Origin: Linepithema humile
Taxonomy: Eukaryota; Arthropoda; Insecta; Hymenoptera; Formicidae
Assembly: GCF_040581485.1 (NCBI RefSeq)
Contig: NC_090134.1
Span: forward strand, 1,302,001-1,366,000
Length of the DNA: 64,000 nt
Direction: 5' to 3'
Every line of letters starts with the position of its first letter. Position 1 is the stretch's first letter. Made by a program: the position numbers and the translations under genes. Below are positions 24,801 to 39,800 of the stretch, piece after piece. The notes under the pieces were generated by a model. It was not told the origin of the DNA and searched no databases. It was given only the letters and a program-made list of their open reading frames with translations.

Positions 24801-27800
24801 TTTTATGACGCTTTCATCGACAATTCCCGTTATTTTGGGAAAAGTCTTTCAGTTTATCGGCGATTTCGGTATTCACGATAAAGAATATGACGATAATGTA
24901 CATTAGAACAGCAGGTGCCGGTCGATTTTATTCGCATCTAAATTCTTATCTCGCACATTCGATCGTGTTATACATTCTCGCGTCGGAATTTTTATCATCT
25001 GCTTAACGCGCGATTGCCTTTCACCGTACGCTTTCGAGCGTACTTCCCCCCCCGAATGAGTTTTAAACGTTCGCGTTATGGTTCGCGCGACGGTTTGTAA
25101 CGCGCGTTATTCGTCCAAAATTGTCGGTATATAGAAAATGCTGCGAATGTTCACGCAATGACGCACTTCGGGCACATTGAATTATTATTTGCCGGTGATG
25201 ACGAGTGTGGTGGCGGGCCCGCCATCGCACATTGATTCGCGACTACTAATTAACTGTTGCACCGGCTTCCAATTAATTACAATGAATACCCCGCGGTAAA
25301 GTGACGTGGTTATACGCGTGTCCATTGCGAGCGGGCACAACCAATCAGATAGAATTTCGTCCGAACGGCGGCGGGTTTATGAAAAGCCCACGTCGCGCTT
25401 ATGACGCGCTTTATGCGCGCGATCATTCGCGCTGTGTCATTGCCGGGTGATTATTTTCGCACATTGAAACGCGTATACGTCGCGCGGAACAATGCTGTAA
25501 CGTCATAGGTCTTTCTACGTTTAGAAAAAGATTGATTGAAGGGTTTTGTTTCAAATTTAACGTTAAATAAAGCTGCCAGATGCTGGTTTTGCGACCATTT
25601 GCGCGACGTCATCACGGCGCAATGGTTTCAATATTCGTAGATATTTGTAAATTTTTCTACAAGTCGTTTTTCTCGATTTGCAAAAAAAAAAAAAAAAAAA
25701 CAAAAAAAAAAGAACAAAAAAACCGATTAACTGGGTCCGAGCGAAATTTTTTTTTCAATTTCACACGAATCGCGGTGCTTGCAAAAGCTTTCAGGTCACC
25801 CGAGGAATATCCGCCGCGTCATCACCGCACCGCGGCGACTTGTTGTTAACAGTTATCGCGATTAAAGCGGCGGCGGCGACAATGGTGGATAAATCGGAGC
25901 ATATCCTAGCGGTCTCCCTATGCCGGTCGCGCGGACAGCAGTTAATGCGCAACGGCCGCGTTTACGAGTGCAACGTGGCGTAATCGCACCTGCGACCGGC
26001 CAGGCGGTGGATTTTGCCGCAACACCCCCGCACCTGTGCTGTCGCGGTCGATAGACGACCGCGTGGGCGTTACGACGCGCGTACTCGCAATCATTGTTCT
26101 CTTTCTCGCTTCCGTCGTCGAGTTTGTACCGACTACCGGCGCGATTAGCATGAAACTTCTTCGCGCGAAAACGCTTTCCTCCCACTTGTCTGACGGACGC
26201 GATAATTCGCCCTAAAAAAGTTACGAGAAAGATTGGCGAGTTACGAGGGAAAATACCGCGTCGTAATTTCACCGCTCTTTTTTACGATGTTTTTCTTGAA
26301 GCGATGGATCTTCCACGAACGATCCTGGGCGGCAGCATCGGCTCAACGTTATTTCGCGTAAATAAGATGCAGATGAAACATAAATGAAATTCCAACGGGG
26401 GCTGGACTCGCGCGCGCGCGCGCCCGCGCGCGGATGCTGAAGCGATACTTTTACAGCGGCATGTTTCGAAGCGGGACTGATTTCTCAACTTTTCTTTTTG
26501 TTGCATTAATTTTTTTATACTATAAGATTTGTATTTTCAATACGTTGTGCATTTCCTTGGAACACAGTTTTAGCGAATTTTTCCGCAGAGAGACGAGGAA
26601 TTTTTAAATTAATCTTTCTTACGTATTGTTTCTCATTTTTTTATATTTCCCTTTCACTCGTTCTGTAAATTGTTCCCTTTCGAGCGCTTCTTCGCTGTTA
26701 CTCATTATACTTGTTGCAACGTAATCCCTGTTGCACATCCAGGCTCTCCGCTAACGTTATTTCTCGCGCGGCGGATCGTTGCGCGAGAATAGGGCGAGGC
26801 GGGCGAGCGAAGCTGTGCGACGTCGGCGAACTCGTTTAACTTTGTACGTACGAAGCACGGGATCGCGAACTTGGTCCGTTCAAGTTTGTTACACTTCGGC
26901 CCTGGTTCGTGCGGCATGCCTGCATTCCTCGTTATCTACTCGGAGACTCGTTAAGATGCGCATACGGTAGCATCACCGGTCGTGAAAAACGTCCGGGTGA
27001 CACGGGCCGATACCGATCGCATTATCTCGCGGTTGTTCTGCGCGACGGAAACTTTTGCATTTCGGCTCTTTTATGCAGCTATTGCCGTTTTCGCTTGACG
27101 ACGCGGCGCGGGTGCGCTTCTGAGGAATTCTCGCGACGGTAAGTGGATATCCGGCAAATCGACGTAGTTAAAAACTTTGCTTTAAGCATTGCGAAAAGTC
27201 GTTATAACATTATCATTGCTTCGAAGTTTGCGAAATTTTGTTAACGTTGAAGTCACCCGTGATAGGATTGCGCCGTTCCGTTCTTTGTGCTTAAGCTCGT
27301 CGGACGGGAGTATTCATGAAAGTATCAGGAGATCGGTATTAGCGATTAGAAGGAAGAGATCAACGAACGGAAACCCCGTGAAATACAGTCTCGCGAACTT
27401 TTTAGCAAACTATTAGTTTTACATGGCTGCAATCGGAACGTCTGAACGAGCCCCAACGCGATTATAACAACCGATTTCATCCGCTTTATCTCTGCCGGGA
27501 ATAGATTTGGAAGTGAATCGCACAGGATATTTGTTAAGGAGTTAAACCTACCATTATCCCGCTCCTTGTGGCGTAGGATATTCGCAAATTAGAAAATAAC
27601 GAGCGTGATATGAACGATTTGCTCCGTTTCGTCTGTTTCACACTCGCTCGGATAAATTTCCCATTATTTCGGACACTCGGTGTCGTCCGTGCATACTCGA
27701 CGTCGTCCCATACGAAGCTTTTTCCGTGCGTTTCGTTATGCTCGAGATTAGCTTCCGGTTGTGCCGAAGCAGAACACTGCCTGACGCTACGTTCTTTTTT

Positions 27801-30800
27801 TTTGGCGAGAATTCAGACAATAGTCATGACGACTGTATTCGGTGGGGATTTAATTTTTTAAACATAAAACACTATCAACGCGAGGTCTTTTCTGACCTTG
27901 CGTAATCCCCGCGCAATTTATTCGGGATGCCGGAGTTAAGCAGAGATCCGGCGTTGTCGTAGAATCCGCCGAATGGTCTTTCACGAGCTTTACGGCTTAT
28001 GAGGATTAAACGGTCGTTTTTATCTCCCTAATGATTCCGAGGTTTACCGCAACGCGCTGTCGATTAAATCCTTTTGCGCGGAACGCCGTAAAGTCGTAAC
28101 GCCGGCCGTTAATAGGGAATTAATCGCACGGTAGCTCCTCTCGCTCTCAGATTGCCTTGATGCGTTATGGAGCCTAAGGAAAGTGTTTCTTCATTTCGAA
28201 AGTATTATATGTTACACATGTCATGTAACACGTAGATTTAAAGTAGGCGTAATTAAGGAGTCGAAGTCACGCTCTGTTTATTAAAAAATCAAATTATTGA
28301 AACGTATTATTACACTCGTTTATTTTTATTATTTTTCTATCATTATTTCATTTTGTAGTGTTTTTTTTTAAAGAAAAAAAAACACGATAAAGAAAATAAT
28401 ATGAACCAAAAGTGTTTGTCAGGGCACAACTATTAATTATTATAAATTAATGGGGGGAAAACACAAAAAAAAAAAAAAAAAAAAAAAATACAAGAACGTT
28501 TTGGCCAATTTTGAACTCTCAGTCTGATAAAATATAAAGAGGAAAGGGAAAGATTTAGATTACATAAAGAATATTAAAATATATCTATATATAAAACGGT
28601 TAGAATAAAAAAATTGCTTTCTCTATCATTGCGTTATTCAATTTATTATATCCAACAATATTGATTCCCGGTTCAAGCGAGCATACGGATTCACCTGAAT
28701 ACAAGCGAATAGGTCATTGTGCTGTATCTGACTGACCGAAAGTAACGCGGTAAAAGGCAAAGCGATCCTCGGAGTACTTGCACGCAGCAATTGATGCAAT
28801 CGTAGCCGTAGGATAGTTAGTTATCGTTGGTTGTAAAGCGGTGCTGTATAGCCGATGACTATCATAAAATTCTGTGGCCGATATAGTTTCGCCAATAATA
28901 GCTCGAACTCCGGATAGTCTCGGATGCGATTATTACCGCGTGCTCACGATATTCCCGTTATTCCCGCAAACTTGCTGCCGTTATTGTCCGGGAGCTTTCG
29001 CGCGCACCTGCCGCGTCATCTCGCCGCGTGCTCCGGAGTGAGCTTCGTGCATGTCGTAACGCATTGTCAACGTGCGGTTTACCTTCGGCGCCACGAATAG
29101 CATGCGAATAGTAAATGCGCGAAATAATCGCTGGTTTTTTTTACGTTGTTTACGTCATTTTATATATGTATATTTGCAAAAATTCAAATGTGATAATAAA
29201 CATCTCCGTTTGGCTCTGCCGTCTTTGAAGAAGTAAAAAAGATCAATAAATTAGAAAATAAATAACTTCGAAGAAAGAACTGTTTTGATCTTTCTATTCT
29301 GTAAATAAAAAGTGTTGACTTCGCCGCATTGGACAAGGTTTTCATATTGAGGTTGAGATTGAGTTAACATTTAAACGCTTAAAAGTAAGAATATTAAATT
29401 GATTTTAGCGGTAGAATTAATAACTTTTTGATATAGTTTTGATTTTTGAGCTCCACTTTTATGTTTCAAATAGCACCTTAAATAGCACAATTCAAGAGAG
29501 AAATATTTGAAAAAGTGAAAAAAAACGCTACATTTCATATGTAGTGTATAAATTCTTAGAATAGACTTCTAAAGTATTCAGGTTTCGATTATTGAATTGC
29601 AGTCCCTTCGCAAAAGTAGCATCTCACACGTTTCCGATGCAAGAGAGAACTAGATTTCAAATTATTCTTCTAACTTAACCGTTTTTTATATACATTCTTA
29701 TTTTTTATCTATTCATCAACTCGCACAATATGTATATTCCAATTATTGAGCTACAATATCTTTGTAAGAATTATTTCACATTTTTCTGACAAGGAAGAAA
29801 TATACTGGTGAGGAGCAGTTGAACAAAGAGATATGTATTTGGAATTCAAAATGTATAAATGTATAAACCGTGTCAAGAATATTTGATCTCAGTGTAATAA
29901 ACATTGACAATTTTGTATATTTTATATATTTAGCTATTCGGAGGATATGCAAAATTATATTAAGTCTTACGTGACACGTGTGTATATTTTAGGCAGCTCT
30001 TGAATGACAGAAGTCAAGTCGTTTCTGGGTCAATTTCGACAGCGTAAAAGTGCTAAAAAATTTTTAAACAGTTGACACATTTAGTTAAATTTCTAAAAAA
30101 TTATATGTTTATGTTTAAAATGTCCGAAAAATATTAAATATTTTAGCAATTTAATATTCTAGAAATTTAAAAGCTGTGCAGTATTAGTACGAATGCACAT
30201 GTGCATTTTAAAATTAATTTGCTGCTGTTGCGGATGCGAGTTTTTTTTTTTTAACAAATAATATCTTTTCAGAGAGTTTTTTAAATCTATTTCGCAGCTG
30301 CGTCGCACGTGCGCGCGCGCGCATACACGCATGCATTTTTGAATTAATGTTATTCCTCGTTACCGCGTCATTTACGGCAACATATCGGGCGACATCGTCG
30401 AACAAGTCGAGCGATTCGTCTCTATCGACATTTTAAAAAGAGCGCCGGCGGCGGGCCTCTCGTATACGAGGCTCGTAGTAAGGTCAGTCGCTATACTTCT
30501 TCGGCAGGTAGCTTTATTATCCTGCAGGGCATAAATTTAGTTGCGTCAGGATGGAGGGTGAAAGGGTACGTGTTCGGTCACGTGTGTACCGCTTTCAATG
30601 GCAGGTAAAATATCGCTACCGGCGAAACTATCGGGCGAGAAAGAATGACTTTCGAAGGAGCTAGTTTCTCAGGGGGGAGGGAAAAAAAGTAAACCGGGAC
30701 GTTTCGGTTTATCGTGGTGTACGCGAAAAAAAGAGTCCCTTTACAACGGAGCGCGCATGTACAAGTACACGTACACGTGGCGCGGAATACCAAATGGTTT

Positions 30801-33800
30801 TCTGGTTTTAATTATCGGAAATCGATCGGTACTCGCACCGCTAAATTAGGGAAATGTGACTACCGTTCCACGAACGGATAGATTGGCTGCTGCTCTCGTC
30901 AGGATAGATCTTTTCATAATTGGTAGTCGCGTAATTAATAATCAGGAGGTAATTTAAGCGGTTATAGCGTGCGGTTGCACCACATTTTTCTTATTTCTCA
31001 GTCCTTCTCTTTTTGTAAATTCCGCGAACGATGATTTCCGTTGCGCCATTCCCAAACTTGCTAAAGCGTTGTAATAATTTCGTCGGGCGAATTCATTATG
31101 CATCCAATGTCCGTGTGATGGAAGAAATTCTGCTGCCACGTCGTCTTCTTGTCTCTCACGATGTCTTCGTATCTGTCGGAGATTCGTCGCCGGTTCTAAT
31201 TTGAGAATTTCAGGAATTTCAGCTCGAAACAGCTCCCGTACTTCGTTAACTCCATGTCCTTGTGTCGCGACTACATTAAAGTTAATACTTTACCCCGATA
31301 TTCCGAGGCTTAATATCGATCACGACCGATCACGTGACTTAATCAGTACATTGGTCGATTAGCGAATTAGCAGTAGCCCAAGAGAGCACTCGGAAGTAAT
31401 CGCTTCTGCCTCTCTGAACAGAATCGCGTCCCGTTCCTCCGCTGTCGCCCTCCCGTCGCCATCGATCAGCTGATTGTGTTCCCTGAGGTAGAACGGCGCA
31501 GATACCAGAAAAAGATAATTTATATGCTCAGGGTCGCCGCGATTGCCACACCGAGCGACGTTTCGGCTTTCGAGAAGATTACAACAACGCACGATGACCG
31601 GTTTCACCTATGCGCACCGCGATGTGTATCGACGGTTTCGGCAAGCGTGCGACCTTCCGACGCGAATATGTGCCGCGCAACACGCGCGATATCACGAGAC
31701 GGGGTTTCCAATCGGTTTGGACCGCGCTCAACTTTTAATTAGCCGCCCACCTCGCTCACGCGAGATGACTCGCGTCGCTGATATGTTGACAAAAAAAAAA
31801 AAAAAGAAAGAAAGAAAAAGATACACGAAGTTAGGAAAGTTACAGAATTTCAAACTCGATTTTTTGTCACATCGTATCGTGGGTTTGAATCATCACGGAT
31901 TTGAATTCATTAAAGTTCGTTTGCTGAGATGTTTTACTACGATGTCGGGCATCCGTGACACTCCGAATCGATATTTCTTATCCATGAATTATTTACCGGG
32001 ACATATTCGGTGATTAAATAATCGCTCGAAGATAAATGGCATTGCGGTTTTCTTTTTTTTATACTCATTACTGTTCATGAACGGGGTGGGGACCGTGTCT
32101 CTCCACGGAGAGTGAAGAAAGGAAATTCTCCGTGTCAAAATAAAAACACGAATGAAAACATGAAACATTGCAAACATGGAATGAATAGCGAAAGCATCAA
32201 AAATACATTATTCGCGACAGCGTGGCAGCTGTCTTCCTTCATTTTATCGCGATGTTTTTGCTTTGCAATAATTAATAGCTTAACGATGGAGGGTGCGTGA
32301 GAAGTTTTGCTGTTACGAACCTGACTTTTTTTCCATTTACGCTGCTTCGCATTTTTTTTCCATCCTGGTACTGTAATTATTTTTCTAATTTTCACATTGT
32401 TACCGGATTGACCATCAATGTTTATTGACGTCGAACGACATTACAGGGGGAATTACGTATTATCTTTGACATACGCATTAACAAGTGTGAGATAGCTGTG
32501 AAAGTGCGTAAAACCTAGTGCGCGAAGTAAGATAATTAATAGTATGCACAGGGCAAAATAATGCGAACGGCTAACATTTTTCTTAATCTTGTTAGAGTTC
32601 TCAGTTTGACGACACACTTAAGATTCTTAAAAATGATCCACGTTTTACAAAACTGTTTCTTCGAATCGTGGCAAACAACATTCACATCAAATTAACACAT
32701 TTACGCAATAAGGAAAGTTATCATATATATGGATTAAAAAAACATCTCCATTTTTGAGATAGGCATATCTTTTAATTTATTTTTTTGCGATAAATCTGAT
32801 AAAGTTTCATAAATACAAATCGAGAAAAAGTTTACTCTACATTTTTTGAAGGACACATTCACGAAGTATTGACTTTTTTTTCCGCGTATACTTCGTCCAA
32901 ACATTTTCGAATTCGATTTAGTAACCGGAATATGACGCAACTCGAGTGCGCAAAAATCGGGTTTTCGTTCGTAGCGAGCAGCCAGGGAAGTCGACGCTTT
33001 AGTGATGGTGGCGTCATACTGTAGTATCGACTCTGGGAAGTCCTTTATTATTTTATTCCTGCGTAAGAAATATCCTCCGAAGATACACGCGCGCGTTTAC
33101 GATGCTCGATCGCGCGCGGTGCCGCATTGTGCAACGCAATTATTATCCGTAGCCTCGACAGGTGGACTGACGCAACTCTATAAATAGCCACCGATTAGCG
33201 TTTATTGCACACATGAAAAATTTTGTCATATCGTGAAGAAGTCGGTTTCGCGCGCTTACATTCGCGATCGGCCGGCTGAGCACAGTCCGAAATCGGCATT
33301 TGCGTAATCGCGTCACGTCTTTGTCACGACAGGAATTTCTTCCGTTCGAATTCTCATTAAAAAGGTCGTCTCGTGGCCTTTCCGATCGACGAGCGCACAT
33401 ACCTGCCGCACAATAAATTTCGCCGTGACCTTTCCGCGGCGAAATCGTGAACAATCGCGCGCCGCCGCGTATATTGATTATGCGGCGACGTGTGCGAAGC
33501 CAAATAACGCAGCGAGCAGGAAATGAAATAGTCAGAAATATCAATGTGGCTCCTCGATTAACTCTCCATCAGTCATCGCGCGAGGCGTAATGGCCTGCGC
33601 GCGTTTCGCTTTCTCTGCAGAACGGCGCGACACGCAATTGCAGCTGTTTTAAAAACATGCGCTCCATTCCATGCGACGACTCCGAGTTAAACAGGCGATT
33701 CGGCGTCGAGTTTTCTTCAGCGAAAATCCGCTCGCGCTATTAACATCGAACGTGGTAAATTCAACGACAGAACTGCGCGCCATATCTAAATTGAATCTCG

Positions 33801-36800
33801 GAGTTCCGCGCTCCGCGCGTCCGGCCTGCTCCATCTCATAGTTCAACGCGGCGTGAACGAAATCGCCCGAGAGATAGGTGTTTGCAACTTTTTGCAGCCC
33901 TTTTCGGGCTGGAGATCTTTCTCCCGGCGGGAGAAAAGGCAAACTTTCCCCAAAGGTGGACATCCGGTGACAATGATCCCGCCCGAAATCCGAGGAGACG
34001 AAAACGCATCCGCCTCGTTGATGGCATCAATTCGAGCCACGCCGATCTTCGTCCTCGACAACCTGTGAACGCGAGACGGGTTCGACGTGAATTAGATTTT
34101 CTAATTGACAACTGCACCTTTCAGACTATTTTATTTACTCTCTTTGTTTATCACCCATCACTTACAGCACGCGAGTTCGTTCTTTAAGCGACCAGCCAGA
34201 CGGTCGTAAACCTCGATTCCCCGAAAGCTCGCAGCAGAGCCTCCCTTCTTGTTCAACCCCCGTCGGCTCTCCCATCCTCCGTGTCTCTCCTTTCGCTTTC
34301 CCTCTTGCGCGCAGACGGTGCCATCCCTCCTTCCTCACGGCCATCCACCGGCGGCAGACGCTCGTCGCCGCTGTTAGTTGGGAGCAACAGGCCCTCTTAT
34401 CGATCGCGCTTTGTGCGTCTCGCCCTTTCGACCCTCCGTTTCCTCTAAAAAGGGATCAGAAAGGATAGGCGAGAGAAATTTGAGGTTATCCTACCGCATT
34501 GCCGGTGTCGCTGCTTTCGACTTTCAGAACAGTTGACACAAGGTGTAATATAATCCTCTCGGCGTTTTATAGGAAACTTCTTCATGCGAATGCAACGATG
34601 TGATAAATAATACAAGTATATAATATAAGTACGAGGGGTTTTTTTTTTTTTTTTTTTTTTTGAAAAGCTTTTTATCAATGCAGATTTTGGAGAATCGCCG
34701 ATTAGAGGTTTCCGAAACAGCTGAGGCTGTATTGATCTCATGAACGTGCATTTCATATCTTAATTGATAAATTGTATGAAGAATCTTCCCACAAGATTAT
34801 CGAATCCATTCATCCATTTACGTAAACGCCAAGTCTGTTTTCTCAATCTCCGTTTCTCTGCCGATCGCAATCTGGCGACGAAATCGTGCGCGTTCACAAT
34901 CACGTTCTATCTCGGGACGAGTCGCGTGGCAAACCGCAGACAGGCGGAGGAAATTAAGCGTGGTCCAACAAAGAAACGCACCGGATATTAGCTACTAGGC
35001 TCTTGCAAACGAGCAAAAGGAGAGAGAGAGGGGGGGGGGGGGGGGAGAAAGAGAGAATGGGCGGGCGGACGGATGGGCGGCTTGCTCTACGGGAAAAAAG
35101 AACCTAATTTACTCGCGGTTGAACAAACAATATAAATTCAGCCTTTCTTGCGAATTTTATTTCCCACCGACGCGGCACGTATTCCGTGTCTAAGCAGTTG
35201 TACTTTTTTACCGCTGTTGCAGCAGAAGTTCTCGTTTCGCGCGCGCGAAGGCCAATTTGGAATTTTCCTACGAGATGTGCGTGGAAGGCAAAAGCTTTCG
35301 CGGAGCAAACCGAAGAAACATTCGCCCCGTTTTTATGCAAATCGCTGACGAGAGAAGTCAGCAAGAGAAGTTAACGCTGCTTCTGATTCACGAATAGCGG
35401 GCTCTATAAGATGTGTATTTTAAATTTAATTAAATCTGATTAAATGTAAATAGCTGAAGTAAAAGTTAAAGATATATATTTTATAAGATATACACGTATG
35501 CATATATATGCATATATATAATATATATGTACGCGGCATTATTAATATTTAATATAATTTTTGTATATTTGACTTATGATTAAATGATGAATAGCGCACA
35601 GCAATGGCGCAGCAATATTAAAGTTTTACAACGTAATATCCAGGTATTTTTCTAAACTTTTATTGTACTTTCAAGAATGTATCAGCTGGAAAATATCTTA
35701 CAAAGATTGCTGTTGTTTGCTTACAGCAACAAAGCCTCCTTATCGATCGCACGCTGTGCGTAGACCAACCCCTCATTTTAACTCACCTCGTCCTCCTTCA
35801 TTCCCGATAGTTCGCCAAGTTGAATTTACTACTTTTCGCCACGCCCTAATCTTTCTTAATTCGTGGTTGAATTTAACGCAGATTTAAATACCGTCCGAAT
35901 TAAAGTTAAGTACAAGGACGAGAATACGCGAGTTTTCTATTTCACGCGCGGTTCTTCTTTGGCTTCGAACTTCTTGTTGTGCAGATTCTAATCATTATTC
36001 ATCTTTCTTTATATATACTTCTTTCTCTGTATTCTTTGTAAATTGAAAGTATGCACATGAATAAATTATTTTTCTTTCATTTTTCTTTTGACAAAAAATA
36101 GAATTGAAGGACACGTGCTGCATTCGCTACGTTTTACGTCACGATGTCATTTGAATCATTTCAATTAGGTTCTTTAAATTCTTTAAAACACATCTTTAAT
36201 CATTTTTATTTATGTCGAAAAGTTATGGGGATAATTGGTTTACTGTTACTTCTCTCTCAAGTGCGCTTCTAATTTTATAAACGCATCAGCGAAATTACTT
36301 TCCTTTGTAAGGACGCTGTCTCGTCTCATTCCTACGCGTGCGTACGAGACAGTCTCATACTTTTCGAGATTACAATTCCGTCGGATCAACAGCCTCTCGT
36401 GCATCGCGTCGCCAGAGATATTTACGATCGAGATTATCGCGGTCTCGCATCCCTCTCTTTCTGTCACCCGCGGAGCCTTCGTTCGATTCACGAAAGTCCC
36501 AGGGGGATGCGAGTTAATCGACGAAGGCGCGTTTCCGCGATCGCTTATCGCTTTACTCCGCAATATTATTAGTGTTTCGGGAGCGGTTCGGCACGGCCCG
36601 TCTCACTCATGGCCGAGCTCACGAAATTCTTAGGCGAGGTCGATCGAAATCACCCCCGCGATGTATAGCCCCGGCTTCATTCGGGTTTACTCGAGAATCG
36701 TTTACTGTAGCCACGTCGAAACGACGGCCGCGTAGTTACCAACTTTATATACACAGGGTGTCCCGAGAATCGCCGAGTACAATCAGCGGGGAGCCACTAT

Positions 36801-39800
36801 TCCGCTTTGAGGAGAAATGAAAATACGAAATCCAGTTTGTTCGCTGAAAATTTTATTTCGATGAAATAAATTTGATTTTGGTGCCTCGCAAAAAGTTAAT
36901 CTTTATATAGGTACGTGAATTTAGTTTGATGTAGCAAAACTCACTCCGATAATCCTATCGGTCGGGGCACCGTGTGTACAGGAAAGCCGCGCACCCTGCG
37001 CGGTCTCGGTTCGCCGAGTTTGGATGAGTTTGGCTTCCGGGTGCATTATCGAATATACTCTGCCTACTTTCTCGAGAAAGAAAGCGGGTCCGGGTTTCGG
37101 GGTGTGCGAGTTGGCCGCGATATTTCACGGGTATCACGCGAAAAAATATACCCTACGCGAATCTCGTGCGAGGGCCGAGAACATTCTTTTGCCGCCGCCT
37201 TAAGACTTACTATTTCTCTTCGAGATGCATCGTCGCTGCACCGGCGATAAGAAAAATTAAATGTCGACGGGGTAGAGTGTTGGCGATGCAACATTACGTT
37301 AGGAAATGTGTAGCGCGAATTACGCACTCGTAGTTGCGACGGGTAAAACGGAAACGAAGAAAGTTACTTTCGCGAAGTATACAAGTCGTGAAACATTACG
37401 ATCCCTTGAATTTATTCAAGTAGAAAATTATCACATTGTTATTTCGGATGTGCGATACATGTAGCGACGAATATTGTGTGCGATGCTTTATGTATAGCGA
37501 AACTCTCTTATCTGTAATCCGTTTTACCAAACAAACTTTATGTGACGTGCGAATGAATATAATAGTTCGAAAAATAATTTGCGATGCGAGGGGCGAGTAC
37601 ATTAAAAGTTTTTAATTAGTACAAACCGCCGGAGGTTTAATTACAAAATGTGCGCAATGGTAAAGCGGAGTACTTAAGTATGCTACTTTATGGAATGCAC
37701 GGAACAATAAACCTACTAAATTACGGCGGCAAACGTAGCGAAGTAGTAACAGCTATTAAAACTTCAGTCAGACGGCGCATAATAAAGTTCCCGAAGCTGC
37801 GAAACTTGCGCGAGGCTTAACTGCGATTGTTGCGCGGTGAATCTTATATTGTTGCGATAACGATTAATCGCCGAAACTAAGTGCCATTAGTGCGTCCGCG
37901 GTGTTCAAAGAGCTCACTTGCAGCAAGATGCAATTAGTTCGCACAATACGCTAATATTTATCATCTTAAAATTAATCCGCGAGCAATGCGAATCTAGCGA
38001 AGAAAATTAACGGCTCGCAACAATTATTGTATCGAAGAGCTCTTTTCGAATTCGTCTGCGAGCACGCTAGCGGTGCGAGGCCTGAATTGTCATCAGCGAA
38101 ATAAAATTCGTTCTCTTGCATGAGAGGGGGGGGGGGGGGCGAACGACGATAAGTTACGTGCCTCATTCGCGAGGCCGTTACTCGCGAGAACGAGGGCAAG
38201 TGGGAGGGAAAAAAATTTTTCAGCAGCTGCAATCGTGCGCTCCCGAGGAAGAAAAGGGGTGACGTGACTAATATACACCCCGGCACATGAAGACGGTGGC
38301 GCGATGCGTGCTTGCGCGTAATTCTTCTTCCTGTCCTCGGAGGTGAATACGCGGAATGTAATAACCGCGAAGGACGATACGCCCGTCTAGATCCACATAA
38401 TTTTTCGTTTATAATTAAGCATTCATTACGCCTAATGACAGGCACGACAAGCGGTTTTGCAGTTAGTTTACCAGTTCGCTGAGAAATACGGCATCCGATG
38501 CCTTGGCCCTTTCCTACACGCAATTAGTTTCGCCAAAGTGACGCTCTGTCCTTCTTTTTTACATTAATTCCGCAGTCGCGCGAGAAAGGAGATACTTACC
38601 GCATAGACCGCGTTGGGGATGCGTGTGTAAAACAAACGACCCAATTTAACGCGCATACGTGCGCTCCTTCAGCGGAGCTCGTCGCGGACGCAGTCGATAT
38701 TCTCGAGAAGTGTATAGATAAGGGCACTTGTGACTGGAACACGCGGAGAATCGCTATCGCGAAAGTTTTTAATTGCCGGTATCTCCGACTTTTTTTCTGT
38801 TTTCCTACTTTTCTGTCTCTTTCTCTTCAACTGTTTGCCGTTCGCCGCCTAGTCCCGATCTCACTTTTGCATGTTCTTCGCGAAGAGCAGCCGTTCTTTT
38901 CCTTCTTTCTCTCTTCCTTTTTCTCTCTTCTTCTTCGTTTTTTTTTTCAGAATAAAAATGTCAGCATTCCGGTGCACGTCGTTTCGCTCGTTGAAACGCG
39001 TTTCCGTGCGTGCAAACCGCCACTTTGCGCCGGCACGGGGAAATTAATTAAAGCGTCTCCTGTGCATCGGCAACGAGCGGGGAGGAGAGAAAGAGAGGGA
39101 GAGAGAGAGAGAGAGAAGGACTAAAAGACGCCAGAGGGAAACGAACGAGGAACGTAGCGCGTGAGATGAGATACGAACTCGAGAAGCGAGGGTGGAATTT
39201 CATGCACAGAGCGTACGCGCGCGCCTGCGGTAACTGTCGGTATTAATGGCAGATCCTTTGACAAATTCACAGTGGGGGGTTTTTTTTTAATTTCGCGCCA
39301 CGACAGTTTGACGGGCGAGTAATCACGGATTTCGGGGCCCTTCGGCACTCAGCTTGCCCGTTCCCCGCCCATTCGCGGACGCCATTGTGATTGATCGTCG
39401 TGAACTAACTCAGGGGTATTGAATTAAATGCATATTACTCGGCCGCAGAGCCCCGGTCGATCCTGGAACGTCCGATGCAGGAACAAGCGCGCTTTCCCGA
39501 CCTTCAGCCCCCTCCGCGCTCGTCCTCGTTATTCTGAGTGCGAAGGTGGTTAACGGCGGTGCATACCCACTGACGACGTTAATTAATGCACTGGCGTTTC
39601 ACTTCCTGCATATCCGCGGTAGAGAACCGTCGACGTTGAATGCACACCGATGCACTGCGGCCCATCACGTTGCGCCAGTTATCGAGAGGTATGAAACGTA
39701 TCCAGCAATCGTTCGCTTACGCGAACGCTATGTCGAGTAACGAGTGCGCATTCTTCGAGATATCCTCCGTTATGATTGTTACGCCGAGACTTAGGGATTA

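Noticed and set aside
28660..28690. B-box-like GGTTCAAGCG suggesting a tRNA
   Set aside because: No A box at the right spacing and no acceptor or anticodon stems can be folded.
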